Positions 10,698 through 22,771 of a stretch of 64,000 nucleotides of DNA are shown piece by piece. Every line of letters starts with the position of its first letter. Position 1 is the stretch's first letter. This DNA comes from [Mycobacterium] nativiensis (GTDB taxonomy: Bacteria; Actinomycetota; Actinomycetes; Mycobacteriales; Mycobacteriaceae). The translations under genes and the position numbers were made by a program. Location of the stretch: contig NZ_CP083986.1 in NCBI RefSeq assembly GCF_020172685.1, forward strand, positions 1,143,760 through 1,207,759, written 5' to 3'. The notes below the pieces were generated by a model. It did not search any database, was not told the DNA's origin, and saw only the letters and a list, made by a program, of their open reading frames with translations.

Positions 10698-10707
10698 ATC
10701 GTAGGCT
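10698..10707. promoter_or_regulatory. Overlapping divergent -10 elements of pmt and rsmI
   Basis: The leftward hexamer TACGAT (10698-10703) and the rightward TAGGCT (10702-10707) overlap by two bases. Each is followed by exactly seven bases and a start codon. Both genes are therefore predicted leaderless, and the two polymerases would compete for one site. Confidence 0.7.
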
Positions 10708-10714
10708 GTGCGCC

Positions 10715-11551
10715 ATGCCCGATGGTCGATTGCTGCTGGGTGCCACACCGTTGGGCCAGCCCGCCGACGCCTCGCCGCGGCTGGTCGACGCGCTGCGCAC
10801 CGCCGACGTGGTGGCCGCCGAGGACACTCGGCGGGTGCGCACGCTGGCCAAGGCTCTCGACGTGCAGATCGGCGGCCGGGTGGTCAGCCTGTTCGACGCC
10901 AACGAGGCGACCCGGGTGCCCACACTGCTGGCCGACATCGAGGCCGGAGCCACCGTGCTGGTGGTCAGCGACGCCGGGATGCCGTTGATCAGCGACCCGG
11001 GGTATCGAATGGTGGTCGCCTGCGTGGAGGCCGGGCTGCCGGTGAGCTGTCTGCCCGGCCCGTCGGCGGTGACAACCGCACTGGCGGTCTCTGGGCTGGC
11101 CTCGGAGCGGTTCTGCTTCGAGGGTTTCGCGCCCCGCAAGCAGGCGGCGCGGCGGGCGTGGCTGGCGTCGCTGGCCGACGAACGGCGCACCTGTGTGTTC
11201 TTCGAGTCGCCGCGGCGGCTGGCCGACTGCCTGCGCGACGCGGCCGACGAGCTCGGCGGCGACCGGCGGGTGGTGGTGTGCCGGGAGCTGACCAAGACCC
11301 ACGAGGAGGTGCTGCGCGGGACACTGGCCGAGCTGGCCGACTGGGCGGTCGACGGCGTGCTGGGGGAGATCACCGTGGTGTTGGCCGGTGCCACCCCGCG
11401 TGCCGATCTGGCCACGTTGGTGGACGAGGTCAACCGGCTGGCGGGCGACGGCATGCGGGTCAAGGACGCCTGCGCGCAGGTGATCGCAGACGTGCCCGCC
11501 GCGGTGTCGCGACGCGAGCTGTACGACGCGGTGCTGCGTTCCCGGCAATGA
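10715..11551 (+). CDS. rsmI: 16S rRNA 2'-O-methyltransferase RsmI (C1402)
   Basis: 278 aa, typical length. It has the tetrapyrrole-methylase fold motifs: an N-terminal LLLGATPLGQPAD, AAEDTRRVRTL, VVSDAGMPLISDPGYR and LPGPSAVTTALAVSGL, all diagnostic of RsmI. It methylates the ribose of C1402 in the ribosomal decoding centre using S-adenosylmethionine. ATG 10715 is preceded by TAGGCT and seven bases. A long apparent frame further upstream on this strand is only the antisense of pmt and AlkB. Confidence 0.95.
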   Translation: MPDGRLLLGATPLGQPADASPRLVDALRTADVVAAEDTRRVRTLAKALDVQIGGRVVSLFDANEATRVPTLLADIEAGATVLVVSDAGMPLISDPGYRMVVACVEAGLPVSCLPGPSAVTTALAVSGLASERFCFEGFAPRKQAARRAWLASLADERRTCVFFESPRRLADCLRDAADELGGDRRVVVCRELTKTHEEVLRGTLAELADWAVDGVLGEITVVLAGATPRADLATLVDEVNRLAGDGMRVKDACAQVIADVPAAVSRRELYDAVLRSRQ

Positions 11552-11623
11552 GGGGATGTCGGATTCGCCCGGGCGTCGTTAGGCTTGTATCCAGGTAGTT
11601 TGCCGGGCCTGCGGAGGACGCGC

Positions 11624-12028
11624 ATGACGTCGAACAGCAAGGGCAGTAAAGGGTCGACACCACTGAGTATTGCGCTCATCGTCGTCGGTCTGATCTTCAT
11701 CGTCGGGATCTATCCGCTGACCGTGATCTGGCCGGCGGGCTGGTCCTGGGGTCACGCGGGTGCGGATTCGTCGCACTACCTGGTGATGATCCTCGGCGTG
11801 TACGCCACCCTCGGGGTGTTCCTGCTGATCGCGTCGCGTGATCCACTCGCCCACCGCAGCCTGATCTGGTTCACGGTGGCCTCCAGCGTCGTGCATGCCG
11901 CGATCATGACGGCGCAGGCGATCACGGACGCGGCCGAACGCGGCCATCTTCTCGGCGACGTGCCCGCGCTGCTGATCGTGGCGCTGGTACTGGCATTGCT
12001 GATGCCGCGCCGCGGCGCGCTCGCCTGA
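11624..12028 (+). CDS. Small four-helix membrane protein (DUF6632-like)
   Basis: 134 aa with four hydrophobic segments (about residues 17-36, 51-70, 79-97 and 109-127) and short loops; an inner-membrane protein. ATG 11624 has GGAGG eight bases upstream, which decides it over an upstream in-frame ATG at 11585. It resembles DUF6632-type proteins, assigned from hydrophobic pattern only. It follows rsmI by about 70 bases and may be cotranscribed. Function unknown. Confidence 0.65.
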   Translation: MTSNSKGSKGSTPLSIALIVVGLIFIVGIYPLTVIWPAGWSWGHAGADSSHYLVMILGVYATLGVFLLIASRDPLAHRSLIWFTVASSVVHAAIMTAQAITDAAERGHLLGDVPALLIVALVLALLMPRRGALA

Positions 12029-12048
12029 GGACACTCCGCCGTGGCGGC

Positions 12049-13134
12049 TCACCCGAAGGGGCAGGCCCCCGCTCGATGTTCGGGGACCGCGAACGTGTCG
12101 AGGCCGTAGCTGTCGTAGAAGGCGGCCAGCCAGGAGTTCTGACGCTGCAGACGCTTGGCCGCCCGGTCGTAGCGGGCCTGGGCGCGAGCGGTGCCGTCGA
12201 GTCGTTCGCGCAGCTCGTCCAGACGCACCCGGTTGTAGTGGATGGGTTCGAGCAGCAGCCGATCCGGCAGCAGCCGCCACGCCAGTTGAAGCAGACGGGA
12301 GTAGACGGCGAATTCCCAGTCGTGGCGACCCTTGAGCTCGAATCCGATCATCGCCAGCACATCCGGGTGCATGGTCTTGGCCGAGCAGACCTGGACGATG
12401 TGCCCGATCAGCGGCCGCACCAGCAGCCACGGCGGGGTGAGTGCGGGACGCAGCCACCCAGGCAGCAGCAGGGTGGGCAGTGGCAACCGGGTCAGCGTGG
12501 CGAACTGGCCGCGCAGGAAACCGTTGGCGGCCAACCCCGTTGCCACCGTGTTTTCGTAGTAGGCGTCGAACTCGGTGAAGGTGGCGGGCAGTTGTCCCCG
12601 CTTGCTGGGCAGCTCCAGGTCGCTGAACAGGTGGCGCAGGTATTGATACCCCGCCTCGCTTTCCTTGGGTCGCAAGGTGGTTCCGCTGCACACCGGATAC
12701 GACACGATGATTGCGTGCAGTGCGCTGGCGATGATCCACAACCACAGGTCGGGATCCAGGGCGCTGTAACGGACCCCGTCGTACTCGCCGACCCCGGTGC
12801 CACGCACGCTGCGGTGTTGGTCGATCAGCCACTGGGCGTGCTTCCTGCGCTGCTCGGGTCCGGCCAGTAGCGCTTGGCCGCTGAACGCGCTGCGCAGCCC
12901 ACGATCGGTGAAGTTGTCGCGGAATCGGCCAGTGCGATCCACCGACGCCGCGATCGGCAGCATGGCGACCTCGTCGAACAGCACCCCGGCGAACACCCCG
13001 TTGAACACGCTGCCCACATGCTTGCGGAAATCAGCCATCACCCGGGGCCGCAGCCCGTCGCCGCGGAGCAGAGTCAGACCGTCCTCGTGAGGCGGGCCGG
13101 CCGGGCGATCGTCGTGGGACAACAGTTCCGTCAC
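12049..13134 (-). CDS. Oxygenase MpaB-family (DUF2236) protein
   Basis: 361 aa from GTG 13134. It fits the MpaB/rubber-oxygenase-like family: N-terminal FADFRKHVG-like region, an Arg/His-rich core with RKHAQWLIDQHRSV and WLWIIASALHAI, and a C-terminal helical part with RLLPDRLLLEPIHY. Members are b-type heme oxygenases such as latex clearing protein and MpaB; the substrate is not predictable. GTG 13134 was preferred because GGAGG lies five bases before it; ATG 13146 is also in frame. A TAACAT -10 element inside the operator at 13150-13180 would drive it. The divergent TetR gene is its likely regulator. Confidence 0.8.
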   Translation of the reverse strand: MTELLSHDDRPAGPPHEDGLTLLRGDGLRPRVMADFRKHVGSVFNGVFAGVLFDEVAMLPIAASVDRTGRFRDNFTDRGLRSAFSGQALLAGPEQRRKHAQWLIDQHRSVRGTGVGEYDGVRYSALDPDLWLWIIASALHAIIVSYPVCSGTTLRPKESEAGYQYLRHLFSDLELPSKRGQLPATFTEFDAYYENTVATGLAANGFLRGQFATLTRLPLPTLLLPGWLRPALTPPWLLVRPLIGHIVQVCSAKTMHPDVLAMIGFELKGRHDWEFAVYSRLLQLAWRLLPDRLLLEPIHYNRVRLDELRERLDGTARAQARYDRAAKRLQRQNSWLAAFYDSYGLDTFAVPEHRAGACPFG

Positions 13135-13149
13135 CGCAACCTCCATCCA

Positions 13150-13180
13150 GATGTTAGTAAGTTATTAAAACGCTAACATC
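13150..13180. promoter_or_regulatory. Operator between MpaB-family and TetR genes
   Basis: Perfect 8-bp arms GATGTTAG (13150-13157) and CTAACATC (13173-13180) flank a 15-base AT-rich spacer. The left arm contains the leftward -10 hexamer of the MpaB-family gene. The AT-rich spacer stands out against the GC-rich surroundings. Confidence 0.65.
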
Positions 13181-13222
13181 ATCACGTCGGGTTGGGAAGC
13201 ATCGCTGTGGAAGGATCGCGTC

Positions 13223-13828
13223 ATGCCAGTCGATGAGACCGGCGAGCGCATATTGGACGCCGCCCTGCAGGCGATCCTCGATTTCGGTGTGCGGCGCGCC
13301 TCCATGGAGGAGATCGCCCGACGGGCCGGGGTGTCGCACATGACCGTCTACCGGCGCTGGCCCACCAAGAAGGAACTGCTGGCGGCCGTTTTCGGCAAGG
13401 TCGCCGACGAGATCTTCGCCGCCGTCGACGACGAGGTGGCGGCACTGGAGGGCTACGAAGACCGATTCGTGGCCGGGTTCACCGGCATCTATTGGCGGGT
13501 CTGCACCCATCCGATGCTGAGCCGCACGCTGGAAACCGACCCCGAGGCGGTCCTTCCCGCACTGACCACCGGCGCGGGCCCGGCGCTGGAACTTGCGACC
13601 AGCTATCTCGCCGGGCACATCGCCAATACCGCCCGGCGTGGCGGTATCACCGTCGACGATCCGCACGGGCTTGCGGAGATCTTCGTGCGCCTGACCCACT
13701 CACTGGTGCTCACCCAGCGGATCCGCGAACCGCTGCAAAGCCGCGCCGACGCCGAACGCTATGCGCGCCAACATCTCTTGCCGCTGGCCATGGCGGCGGT
13801 TCGCCCGGCGCGAGTCGACGCCAGGTAG
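13223..13828 (+). CDS. TetR-family regulator of the MpaB-type oxygenase
   Basis: 201 aa. The DNA-binding domain is clear: ERILDAALQAILDFG, SMEEIARRAGVSHMTVYRRW with PTKKELL following. The C-terminal part is helical and specific to the ligand, which is unknown. ATG 13223 has GGAAGGA eight bases upstream. The gene is divergent from the MpaB-family gene and shares a palindrome with it. Eight bases after its stop the convergent pabB begins. Confidence 0.9.
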   Translation: MPVDETGERILDAALQAILDFGVRRASMEEIARRAGVSHMTVYRRWPTKKELLAAVFGKVADEIFAAVDDEVAALEGYEDRFVAGFTGIYWRVCTHPMLSRTLETDPEAVLPALTTGAGPALELATSYLAGHIANTARRGGITVDDPHGLAEIFVRLTHSLVLTQRIREPLQSRADAERYARQHLLPLAMAAVRPARVDAR

Positions 13829-13836
13829 CGCGCGTT

Positions 13837-15081
13837 CTACGACGCGGTGCTGCGTGCCCGGGCCTGATCGGCGGCGACGATCGGCGCAGCCTTGTGCAGG
13901 CACTCCTGCCATTCGGCGTCGACGTCGGAGTCCGCGGTGATCCCGCCGCCGACCCCGAGCACCGCGCCGCCGGCGGCGTCGAACTCCACGGTGCGGATCG
14001 CGACGTTGAGTTCGCAGCCGGCCACCGGGGACGCCATTCCCACGGTGCCGCAGTAGACCCCGCGCCGATGCGGCTCCCACTGCGAAAGCAATTGGCGGGC
14101 CCGGTGTTTGGGTGTCCCGGTCACCGACGCCGGTGGGAACGTGGCATCCAGCAGCGCGGCCATGCCCAGCTCTGTCGGCACCTGCGCCGACACTGTCGAC
14201 ACCAGATGCCACACGCCGGGCGCCGGGCGCACTGCCAACAGTTCGGGGACCGTGACGGTGCCGGTGATCGCCACTCGGCCAAGATCATTGCGGACCAGGT
14301 CCACGATCATGATGTTCTCCGCGACGTCCTTGGTCGAGGCGAGCAGCGCCGACGGGCGCGCATCCAGCGGCAGCGTGCCCTTGATCGGGCTGGACGTCAC
14401 GACAGCGCCGCGGCGGCGCAGGAACAGCTCCGGCGACATCGACGCCACCGCACCCCAGTCGCCGGCGACGTAGGCGGCCCGGGCCGGGCCGGTGCGTGCG
14501 ACCGCGTCGGCGAAGAAGTCCAGCGGGGCACCGTCGACGGTGCCGGTGAATCGGGCGCACACGCATGCCTGGTACACCTCGCCGGCCCGGATCGCCTCCA
14601 GGCAGGACAGCACCCCGGCGCGGTGCGCCTGCCGGTCCGGGGTCTTCCAGTAGATGCGGCAGCCGCGCACCGGCCCCGGCGTCGTCAGCGCCTCGGCCAG
14701 CCAACCCGGCATCGACGCACCGGACAGGCTCTCGAACCACCACTGCCCGTCGGCGTCGTCCTGACGCAGTACGCAGTCGGTCCAGCCGCCCGCGGCCTCA
14801 GGAATCCGCGCTGCCCCGTCGTCCGCGCCGGCATCGGGGTAGGACAGGTAGCCGATCCAGCCGCCGCCCACCGCGTCGGACTCCGCCTCGGCGGGCACAT
14901 CGAACACCTGGTCGGGGCGCACCGGCTCGACGGCCACGCTCGGGGCGATCACCGCCCGCGCGCCGAACCACTCGCCGGTCAGTGCGGCCGGCGGCGGCAG
15001 CCCGCGCCGGGCGGTGGCGTCGCCGACAGCGCGCAGCACGCCTGGGGCCGCACCCAGGTCGCCGAGCCGCTCGATCCGCAC
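13837..15081 (-). CDS. pabB: Aminodeoxychorismate synthase component I
   Basis: 414 aa. The chorismate-binding domain carries PIKGT at 232-236 with Lys234, the residue that separates PabB from anthranilate synthase (PIAGT). Other motifs are GEVYQACVCARF, ENIMIVDLVRNDLGRV, TFPPASVTGTPK and GVYCGTVG. With PabA it makes 4-amino-4-deoxychorismate for p-aminobenzoate and folate. It corresponds to Rv1005c but is shorter at the N-terminus than many PabB proteins. The sigma-factor gene upstream on the same strand ends 21 bases away. Confidence 0.92.
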   Translation of the reverse strand: MRIERLGDLGAAPGVLRAVGDATARRGLPPPAALTGEWFGARAVIAPSVAVEPVRPDQVFDVPAEAESDAVGGGWIGYLSYPDAGADDGAARIPEAAGGWTDCVLRQDDADGQWWFESLSGASMPGWLAEALTTPGPVRGCRIYWKTPDRQAHRAGVLSCLEAIRAGEVYQACVCARFTGTVDGAPLDFFADAVARTGPARAAYVAGDWGAVASMSPELFLRRRGAVVTSSPIKGTLPLDARPSALLASTKDVAENIMIVDLVRNDLGRVAITGTVTVPELLAVRPAPGVWHLVSTVSAQVPTELGMAALLDATFPPASVTGTPKHRARQLLSQWEPHRRGVYCGTVGMASPVAGCELNVAIRTVEFDAAGGAVLGVGGGITADSDVDAEWQECLHKAAPIVAADQARARSTAS

Positions 15082-15102
15082 CGCACTAGCTTGTCAGACA
15101 AC

Positions 15103-15999
15103 TCAGCCGCGGGTGATCTCCCGGGCAGCTGTCAGCGCCGCCAGCTTGTCCGGGTTGCGCATCGCGTAGAAGTTGGTGATCAGGCCGTCGATGATCTCGA
15201 CGGTGAACACGCCTTCGAGCCGGTCCGCGTTGTAGAGCAATACCGCCGGGGCGGAGTTGCAGTTCGCCATCTCCACCCTGACGTCGGGTTGCCCGGCCCC
15301 GATGCGCAGCAGCCCGATGATCGAGCGGGCGACCTTGTCGGCGCCGACCACCGGTCGACGGGCCGCGCTGGCCTTGCCGTTGCTGTCGGCGGTCCACACC
15401 ACATCCGGTGCCAGCATGGACAGCACCTTCGCGATGTCACCGCCGGCGGCCGCGGTCATGAACTCGGCGGTGATGCGGGCGTTCTCGGCCGGGTCCACCG
15501 GGGTGAAGCGCGGCCGCCGGGCCTGCACGTGCCCGCGGGCCCGGTGGGCGACCTGACGGGCCGCGGGGGGCGACTTGCCCACCGCGGCGCCGATCTCGTC
15601 GTAGTCGAACCCGAACACCTCGCGCAGTACGAACACCGCGCGCTCGTCGGGGCTGAGCGTCTCCAGCACCACCAGCATCGCCATCGACACCGACTCGGCC
15701 AGCACCACGTCGGCCGACGGGTCCTGTTCGGTCAGCAGCAGCGGCTCGGGCAGCCACGGGCCGACGTACTCCTCGCGGCGTCGGGCACCCGCCCGTAGCG
15801 CGTTGAGCGCCTGGCGGGTGACCAGCTGGGCCAGGTAGGACTTGGCATCCCGAACGGTGCCGGTATCCACCTCCGCCCACCGCAGGTAGCTGTCCTGCAG
15901 GACATCGTCGGATTCGGTTGCCGAGCCCAGGATTTCGTAGGCGATGGTGAACAGCAGCGGACGCAGTTCGGTGAACCGATCGGTGTGTTCGTCGGTCAC
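15103..15999 (-). CDS. ECF41-type sigma factor with SnoaL-like C-terminal domain
   Basis: 298 aa. Region 2 (about residues 10-75; SATESDDVLQDSYLRW) and region 4 (about 115-165; YDEIGAAVGKSPPAARQVAHRAR) are followed by an about 120-residue NTF2/SnoaL-like extension with NPDKL near the end, the hallmark of ECF41 factors such as SigJ. The extension replaces a separate anti-sigma factor and modulates promoter binding. GTG 15999 overlaps the stop of the upstream oxidoreductase (GTGA), so both are one operon. A matching ECF41 promoter lies before the oxidoreductase, implying autoregulation. M. tuberculosis SigJ lies elsewhere in its genome, so this copy is an insertion relative to that order. Confidence 0.9.
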   Translation of the reverse strand: MTDEHTDRFTELRPLLFTIAYEILGSATESDDVLQDSYLRWAEVDTGTVRDAKSYLAQLVTRQALNALRAGARRREEYVGPWLPEPLLLTEQDPSADVVLAESVSMAMLVVLETLSPDERAVFVLREVFGFDYDEIGAAVGKSPPAARQVAHRARGHVQARRPRFTPVDPAENARITAEFMTAAAGGDIAKVLSMLAPDVVWTADSNGKASAARRPVVGADKVARSIIGLLRIGAGQPDVRVEMANCNSAPAVLLYNADRLEGVFTVEIIDGLITNFYAMRNPDKLAALTAAREITRG

Positions 16000-17183
16000 A
16001 CCGCCGCCTCCTGCTCGGTCGAGGCCGCCCGGGTGCCGGCCTTGAGCCAACGGTACGAGCCGGGCTTGGCGCCCTCGCGGCGAATGCCCCAAACGGTGGC
16101 CTTACAGATCGTCTCCTTGACCTTTGCGGCCAGCCGTCCGCCGAGGAACGCCTTGATCGGGGTGTCGTCGCGGCGGGCCAGTTGAACGGTGGCGTAGCTG
16201 CGGCCCACGCTGATGCACTGCCCGGTGAACGCCTGGTCCAGCGCGGGCGGCGGGGTGCCGGCGATGCGGGCCAGAACGGTCTCGGCGGCCTGAGCGCCCA
16301 GCGGTATCGCCGCCTGGCAGCTCATCCGCAGCGGCCGGCCCGACGGCGCCACCGCGTCCCCGGCTGCCGCGATCCACGGATTGTCGATGCTGGTCAGAGT
16401 CTCGTCGGTGAGCATCCGACCCAGGGTGTCGGTGGCCAGCCCGCTGATGGCGGCCAGGTCCGGAACGCCGAAACCCGCGGTCCACACGGTCAGCGCACTG
16501 GGCAGCACGCGAGCGTCGAACAGCACCACCTCATCGGCACGCACCGCGGCGACGGTGGCCTCCTCGAGCACCTCGACGCCCAGCTTGTGCAGCGCCTTGG
16601 CCACCGAGCGGCGGCCGGCCGCGTTCAGTGACGGGCCCAGGGTTCCGCCGCAGACCAGGGTGACCTTGCGGCCTTGGCCGGCCAGTTCGGAGGCCGCCTC
16701 GATCCCGGTCAGCCCGCCGCCGACGACGGTCACCGGGGCTTCTGGCGGCACTTCGTCGAGGCGGGCCAGCAGCCGTTGGGCGGACTCGAATTCACTGATG
16801 GAATAGGCGAATTCGGCCGCTCCGGGCACCGAGGTGGTGATCGCTCCGGTGCTGCCCACCGCGTAGATGAGGTAGTCGTAGCGCAGCGCGGTGCCGGAGG
16901 CCAGCTGGACGCGGCGGTCGGCGGCGTCGATGCGCTCGGCGCTGTCGATCAGCAGCTGGACGCCGTCGCCGAGCAGGTCGCCGTAGTCCCGGTCGGCCCG
17001 GTAGTTGCCGGCCACGTGCTGGTGCAACCTGATCCGTTCGACGAACGCCGGGCGCGAATTGACCAGGGTGACGTCGATGTCGGGTCGGACCAGCAGGCGG
17101 TTGGCGGCCATGGTGCCGGCGTAGCCGCCGCCGATGATGACGACGCGAGTGCGGGTGTCGGGGGAGTGCTGTGTGTTGGTCAT
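15996..17183 (-). CDS. FAD-dependent NADH-dehydrogenase-like oxidoreductase
   Basis: 395 aa. Two Rossmann dinucleotide folds are visible: VVIIGGGYAGTMAA near the N-terminus for FAD and VTVVGGGLTGIEAA near residue 158 for NAD(P)H. AAAGDAVAPSG is the second FAD contact, as in type II NADH dehydrogenases. Oxidoreductases are one of the three typical partner classes (carboxymuconolactone decarboxylase, oxidoreductase, epimerase) of ECF41 sigma factors. ATG 17183 starts nine bases after the proposed -10 element. The enzyme probably acts at the inner membrane face in redox defence; the acceptor is unknown. Confidence 0.87.
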   Translation of the reverse strand: MTNTQHSPDTRTRVVIIGGGYAGTMAANRLLVRPDIDVTLVNSRPAFVERIRLHQHVAGNYRADRDYGDLLGDGVQLLIDSAERIDAADRRVQLASGTALRYDYLIYAVGSTGAITTSVPGAAEFAYSISEFESAQRLLARLDEVPPEAPVTVVGGGLTGIEAASELAGQGRKVTLVCGGTLGPSLNAAGRRSVAKALHKLGVEVLEEATVAAVRADEVVLFDARVLPSALTVWTAGFGVPDLAAISGLATDTLGRMLTDETLTSIDNPWIAAAGDAVAPSGRPLRMSCQAAIPLGAQAAETVLARIAGTPPPALDQAFTGQCISVGRSYATVQLARRDDTPIKAFLGGRLAAKVKETICKATVWGIRREGAKPGSYRWLKAGTRAASTEQEAAV

Positions 17184-17191
17184 GCCCTCAA

Positions 17192-17218
17192 GACACCGCA
17201 GCCGTTGCAGATGTGACA
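17192..17218 (-). promoter_or_regulatory. Candidate ECF41 promoter of the oxidoreductase-sigma operon
   Basis: Read leftward, TGTCACA (17218-17212) is followed by 16 bases and TGTC (17195-17192). The published ECF41 promoter is TGTCACA with CGTC at -10, so one of eleven positions differs. A separate GTGAC/GTCAC palindrome lies just upstream at 17223-17236. The -10 is eight bases from the start codon. Confidence 0.65.
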
Positions 17219-17254
17219 CCGTGTGACGGAAGTCACGCTGGGGTCTGCTCGCGC

Positions 17255-18805
17255 TCAGGGTTGGTAGCGCGGAAAGACCCCGGACGGCGCCGGCAGCGTC
17301 AGACCCGGCGCCAGGCGCTCGGGCACGGCGGTGAACATCCGCTGCTCGCCGGTCTGGCCCAGCAGATCCAGCAGCTTGCCCGCCGATTCGGGCATCACCG
17401 GCTGCACCAGCAGCGCCGCGATCCGCACCGCCTCCAGCGTGGTGTACAGAACCGTGCCGAAGCGGGCCTGGTCGGCCGCGGACTCACTCTTGGCCAGCTT
17501 CCACGGCTCGTTGGCCGAGAAGTACCGGTTGGCCGCGCCCAGCATCTGCCAGATCGCCTCCAGGCCCACGTGCATGGACTGCGTGCCGAACGCCGCCCGC
17601 ATCTTCGCCAGCAACTCGTCGGCCAGAGCCAGCAGTTCGTCGTCGTCAGCGGCCCGGGCGGTCGGCTCGGGCACCACCCCGTCGAGGTTCTTGGCCACCA
17701 TCGACAGCGAGCGCTGCGCCAGGTTGCCCAGCTCGTTGGCCAGATCGGCGTTGACGCGGCCGATCATCGCCTCATCGGAGATGCTGCCGTCCTGGCCGAA
17801 CGGGATCTCCCGCAGCAGGAAAAACCGCACCTGGTCGACGCCGTACTTGTCGACGAACTCGACCGGGTCGATCACGTTGCCCACCGACTTGCTCATCTTC
17901 TCGCCGCTGTTGAGCAGGAATCCGTGGGCAAAGACCTTGCGCGGCAACTCGATTCCGGCTGACATCAGAAACGCCGGCCAGTACACGGTGTGGAACCGGA
18001 TGATGTCCTTGCCGATCATGTGCAGATCGGCGGGCCAGTACCGGCGGAACGATTCGGATTCGGTGTCGGGATAGCCGACCCCGGTCAGGTAGTTGGTCAG
18101 CGCGTCCACCCAGACGTACATGACGTGGTCGGGGTGGTCGGGCACCGGAACGCCCCAGTCGAATGACGTGCGCGAGATCGACAGGTCCCGCAGCCCGCCG
18201 GAGACGAAGCTGACCACCTCGTTGCGGCGCACATCGGGGGCGATGAAGTCCGGGTTCGCCTCGTAGTGCGCCAGCAGGCGGTCGGCGTATGCCGACAGCC
18301 GGAAGAAATAGGTCTGTTCCTCGGTCCAGGTCACCGGCGCCCCGGTTTCGACAGCGATTCGCGAACCGGCGGGATCATCGCTGGTCAGCCGGGTCTCGCC
18401 CTCGGTGAAGAACCGCTCGTCGCGCACCGAGTACCAGCCGCTGTAGGCGTCCAGGTAGATGTCCCCGGCGTCGACCATGCGCTGCCAGATCGCCTTGGAG
18501 GCCTCCAGGTGATCGGCGTCGGTGGTGCGGATGAACCGGTCGAAGGAGATGTTGAGCTTGCGCTGCAGACGCTCGAAGACATCGGAGTTGCGCCGCGCGA
18601 GCTCGGCCGTGGGGATGCCCTCGGCCGCGGCGGTCTCGGCCATCTTCAGCCCGTGCTCGTCGGTGCCGGTCAGATACCGCACGTCGAATCCGTCGAGCCG
18701 GTGGAATCGGGCGATCGCGTCGGTGGCGATGTATTCGTAGGCGTGGCCGATGTGCGGGTCACCGTTGGGGTAGGTGATCGCCGTGGTGACATAGAAGGGC
18801 TTCAT
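17255..18805 (-). CDS. metS: Methionyl-tRNA synthetase
   Basis: 516 aa, the short form without zinc-knuckle expansion or C-terminal EMAP domain, as in other mycobacteria. Class I signatures are present: a [11 protein letters not shown] motif near the N-terminus and KMSKS at about residues 304-308. It charges initiator and elongator tRNA-Met. ATG 18805 or the adjacent GTG 18808 can start it; TAAGGT lies upstream at leaderless spacing. The gene is divergent from tatD with about 21 bases between starts. Confidence 0.96.
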   Translation of the reverse strand: MKPFYVTTAITYPNGDPHIGHAYEYIATDAIARFHRLDGFDVRYLTGTDEHGLKMAETAAAEGIPTAELARRNSDVFERLQRKLNISFDRFIRTTDADHLEASKAIWQRMVDAGDIYLDAYSGWYSVRDERFFTEGETRLTSDDPAGSRIAVETGAPVTWTEEQTYFFRLSAYADRLLAHYEANPDFIAPDVRRNEVVSFVSGGLRDLSISRTSFDWGVPVPDHPDHVMYVWVDALTNYLTGVGYPDTESESFRRYWPADLHMIGKDIIRFHTVYWPAFLMSAGIELPRKVFAHGFLLNSGEKMSKSVGNVIDPVEFVDKYGVDQVRFFLLREIPFGQDGSISDEAMIGRVNADLANELGNLAQRSLSMVAKNLDGVVPEPTARAADDDELLALADELLAKMRAAFGTQSMHVGLEAIWQMLGAANRYFSANEPWKLAKSESAADQARFGTVLYTTLEAVRIAALLVQPVMPESAGKLLDLLGQTGEQRMFTAVPERLAPGLTLPAPSGVFPRYQP

Positions 18806-18813
18806 CACCGCTC

Positions 18814-18823
18814 ACCTTATGGT
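18814..18823. promoter_or_regulatory. Overlapping divergent -10 elements of metS and tatD
   Basis: TAAGGT read leftward (18819-18814) and TATGGT read rightward (18818-18823) overlap by two bases. Start codons follow 5-8 bases away on either side. This is the same compact layout as at pmt/rsmI. Confidence 0.6.
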
Positions 18824-18829
18824 GTGCGG

Positions 18830-21869
<3,040 letters not shown>

Positions 21870-22771
21870 CGGCGCGCCGGGAACTTGGCCATGGCCCGTT
21901 CCACCACCAGATCGACGGCGCGCGTTGCCGAACCGAACGTTCCCGCCAGCGGAGGGGGCAGCTGCCGCAGATGGGCATCGACCAGCTCGGCCGCATCGTC
22001 GGCGGTGAACGGCGGAGAACCGGTGAGCAGTTCCACCGCGGTGCAGGCCAGCGCGTACTCGTCGGTGGCCGCCGACGGCGCCTTGCCGAGCAGGATCTCC
22101 GGTGCCGTGTAGGGCAGCGACACCTCCGGGTTGTGCTGCCGCCTGCGCCAGACGTCCTCGACGACGGCATGGGCGGTGCCGAAGTCGGTCAGCACCGCTC
22201 CGGAGCGGGGGAAGTCCTGCGGTAACAGGATGTTGGCGGGTTTGACGTCGCAGTGCACGATGCCGCGGTGGTGGGCGTAGTCGAGTGCGGCGGCGATCTG
22301 GGTCAGCGCGGACAGCCGGTCCTCGAGCGTCCGCAGTCGGGTCGCCCTGCCGCCGTCGACGAACTGCATCGCCAACCAGAACCGTCCGTGCCGGTACATC
22401 CGGACGATGTGGGGATGGTTCAGGAAGCTCGCGAACTCGAATTCACGGTCCAACCGGGCCTGCCAGGCCGGGGTGCGGTGCACCTCGTTGAGGACCTTCA
22501 ACGCCACCGGCCGGGTCGGCTCGGTGGGGTGGTGGGCTTGGTACACGACGGCGGAACCGCCGCGTGCGACCTCGCGGTCGATCAGGTATCCGCCGAAGTC
22601 GCTGCCGGCTTCGCCCATGCCTCCCAGGTTATGGGGGTGGGCGCCGGATTCGTCGCAAGAGCGTGTCCATCGCAGGCAGCTAAGGAAAACATAATCAAAT
22701 AGCAAAAAATTGATGCCATTTCCCTGGCGTCGGGTGAATAATCGACCGAACGTCAATTTCGGGAGGTCTCC

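Noticed and set aside
8726..10700. Very long open frame on the plus strand ahead of rsmI
   Set aside because: It is the antisense of pmt and AlkB; composition is His/Gln/Arg/Val-rich as expected from the shadow of GC-rich membrane genes, and rsmI has its own leaderless start at 10715.
13492..15798. 768-codon plus-strand frame opposite pabB and the sigma factor
   Set aside because: Low-complexity Arg/Gly/His composition and no motifs; the minus-strand genes are clear.
22619..22756. N-terminal extension of the kinase from an upstream ATG
   Set aside because: The extra 46 residues are encoded by the AT-rich intergenic region and precede the kinase fold; ATG 22618 fits better.
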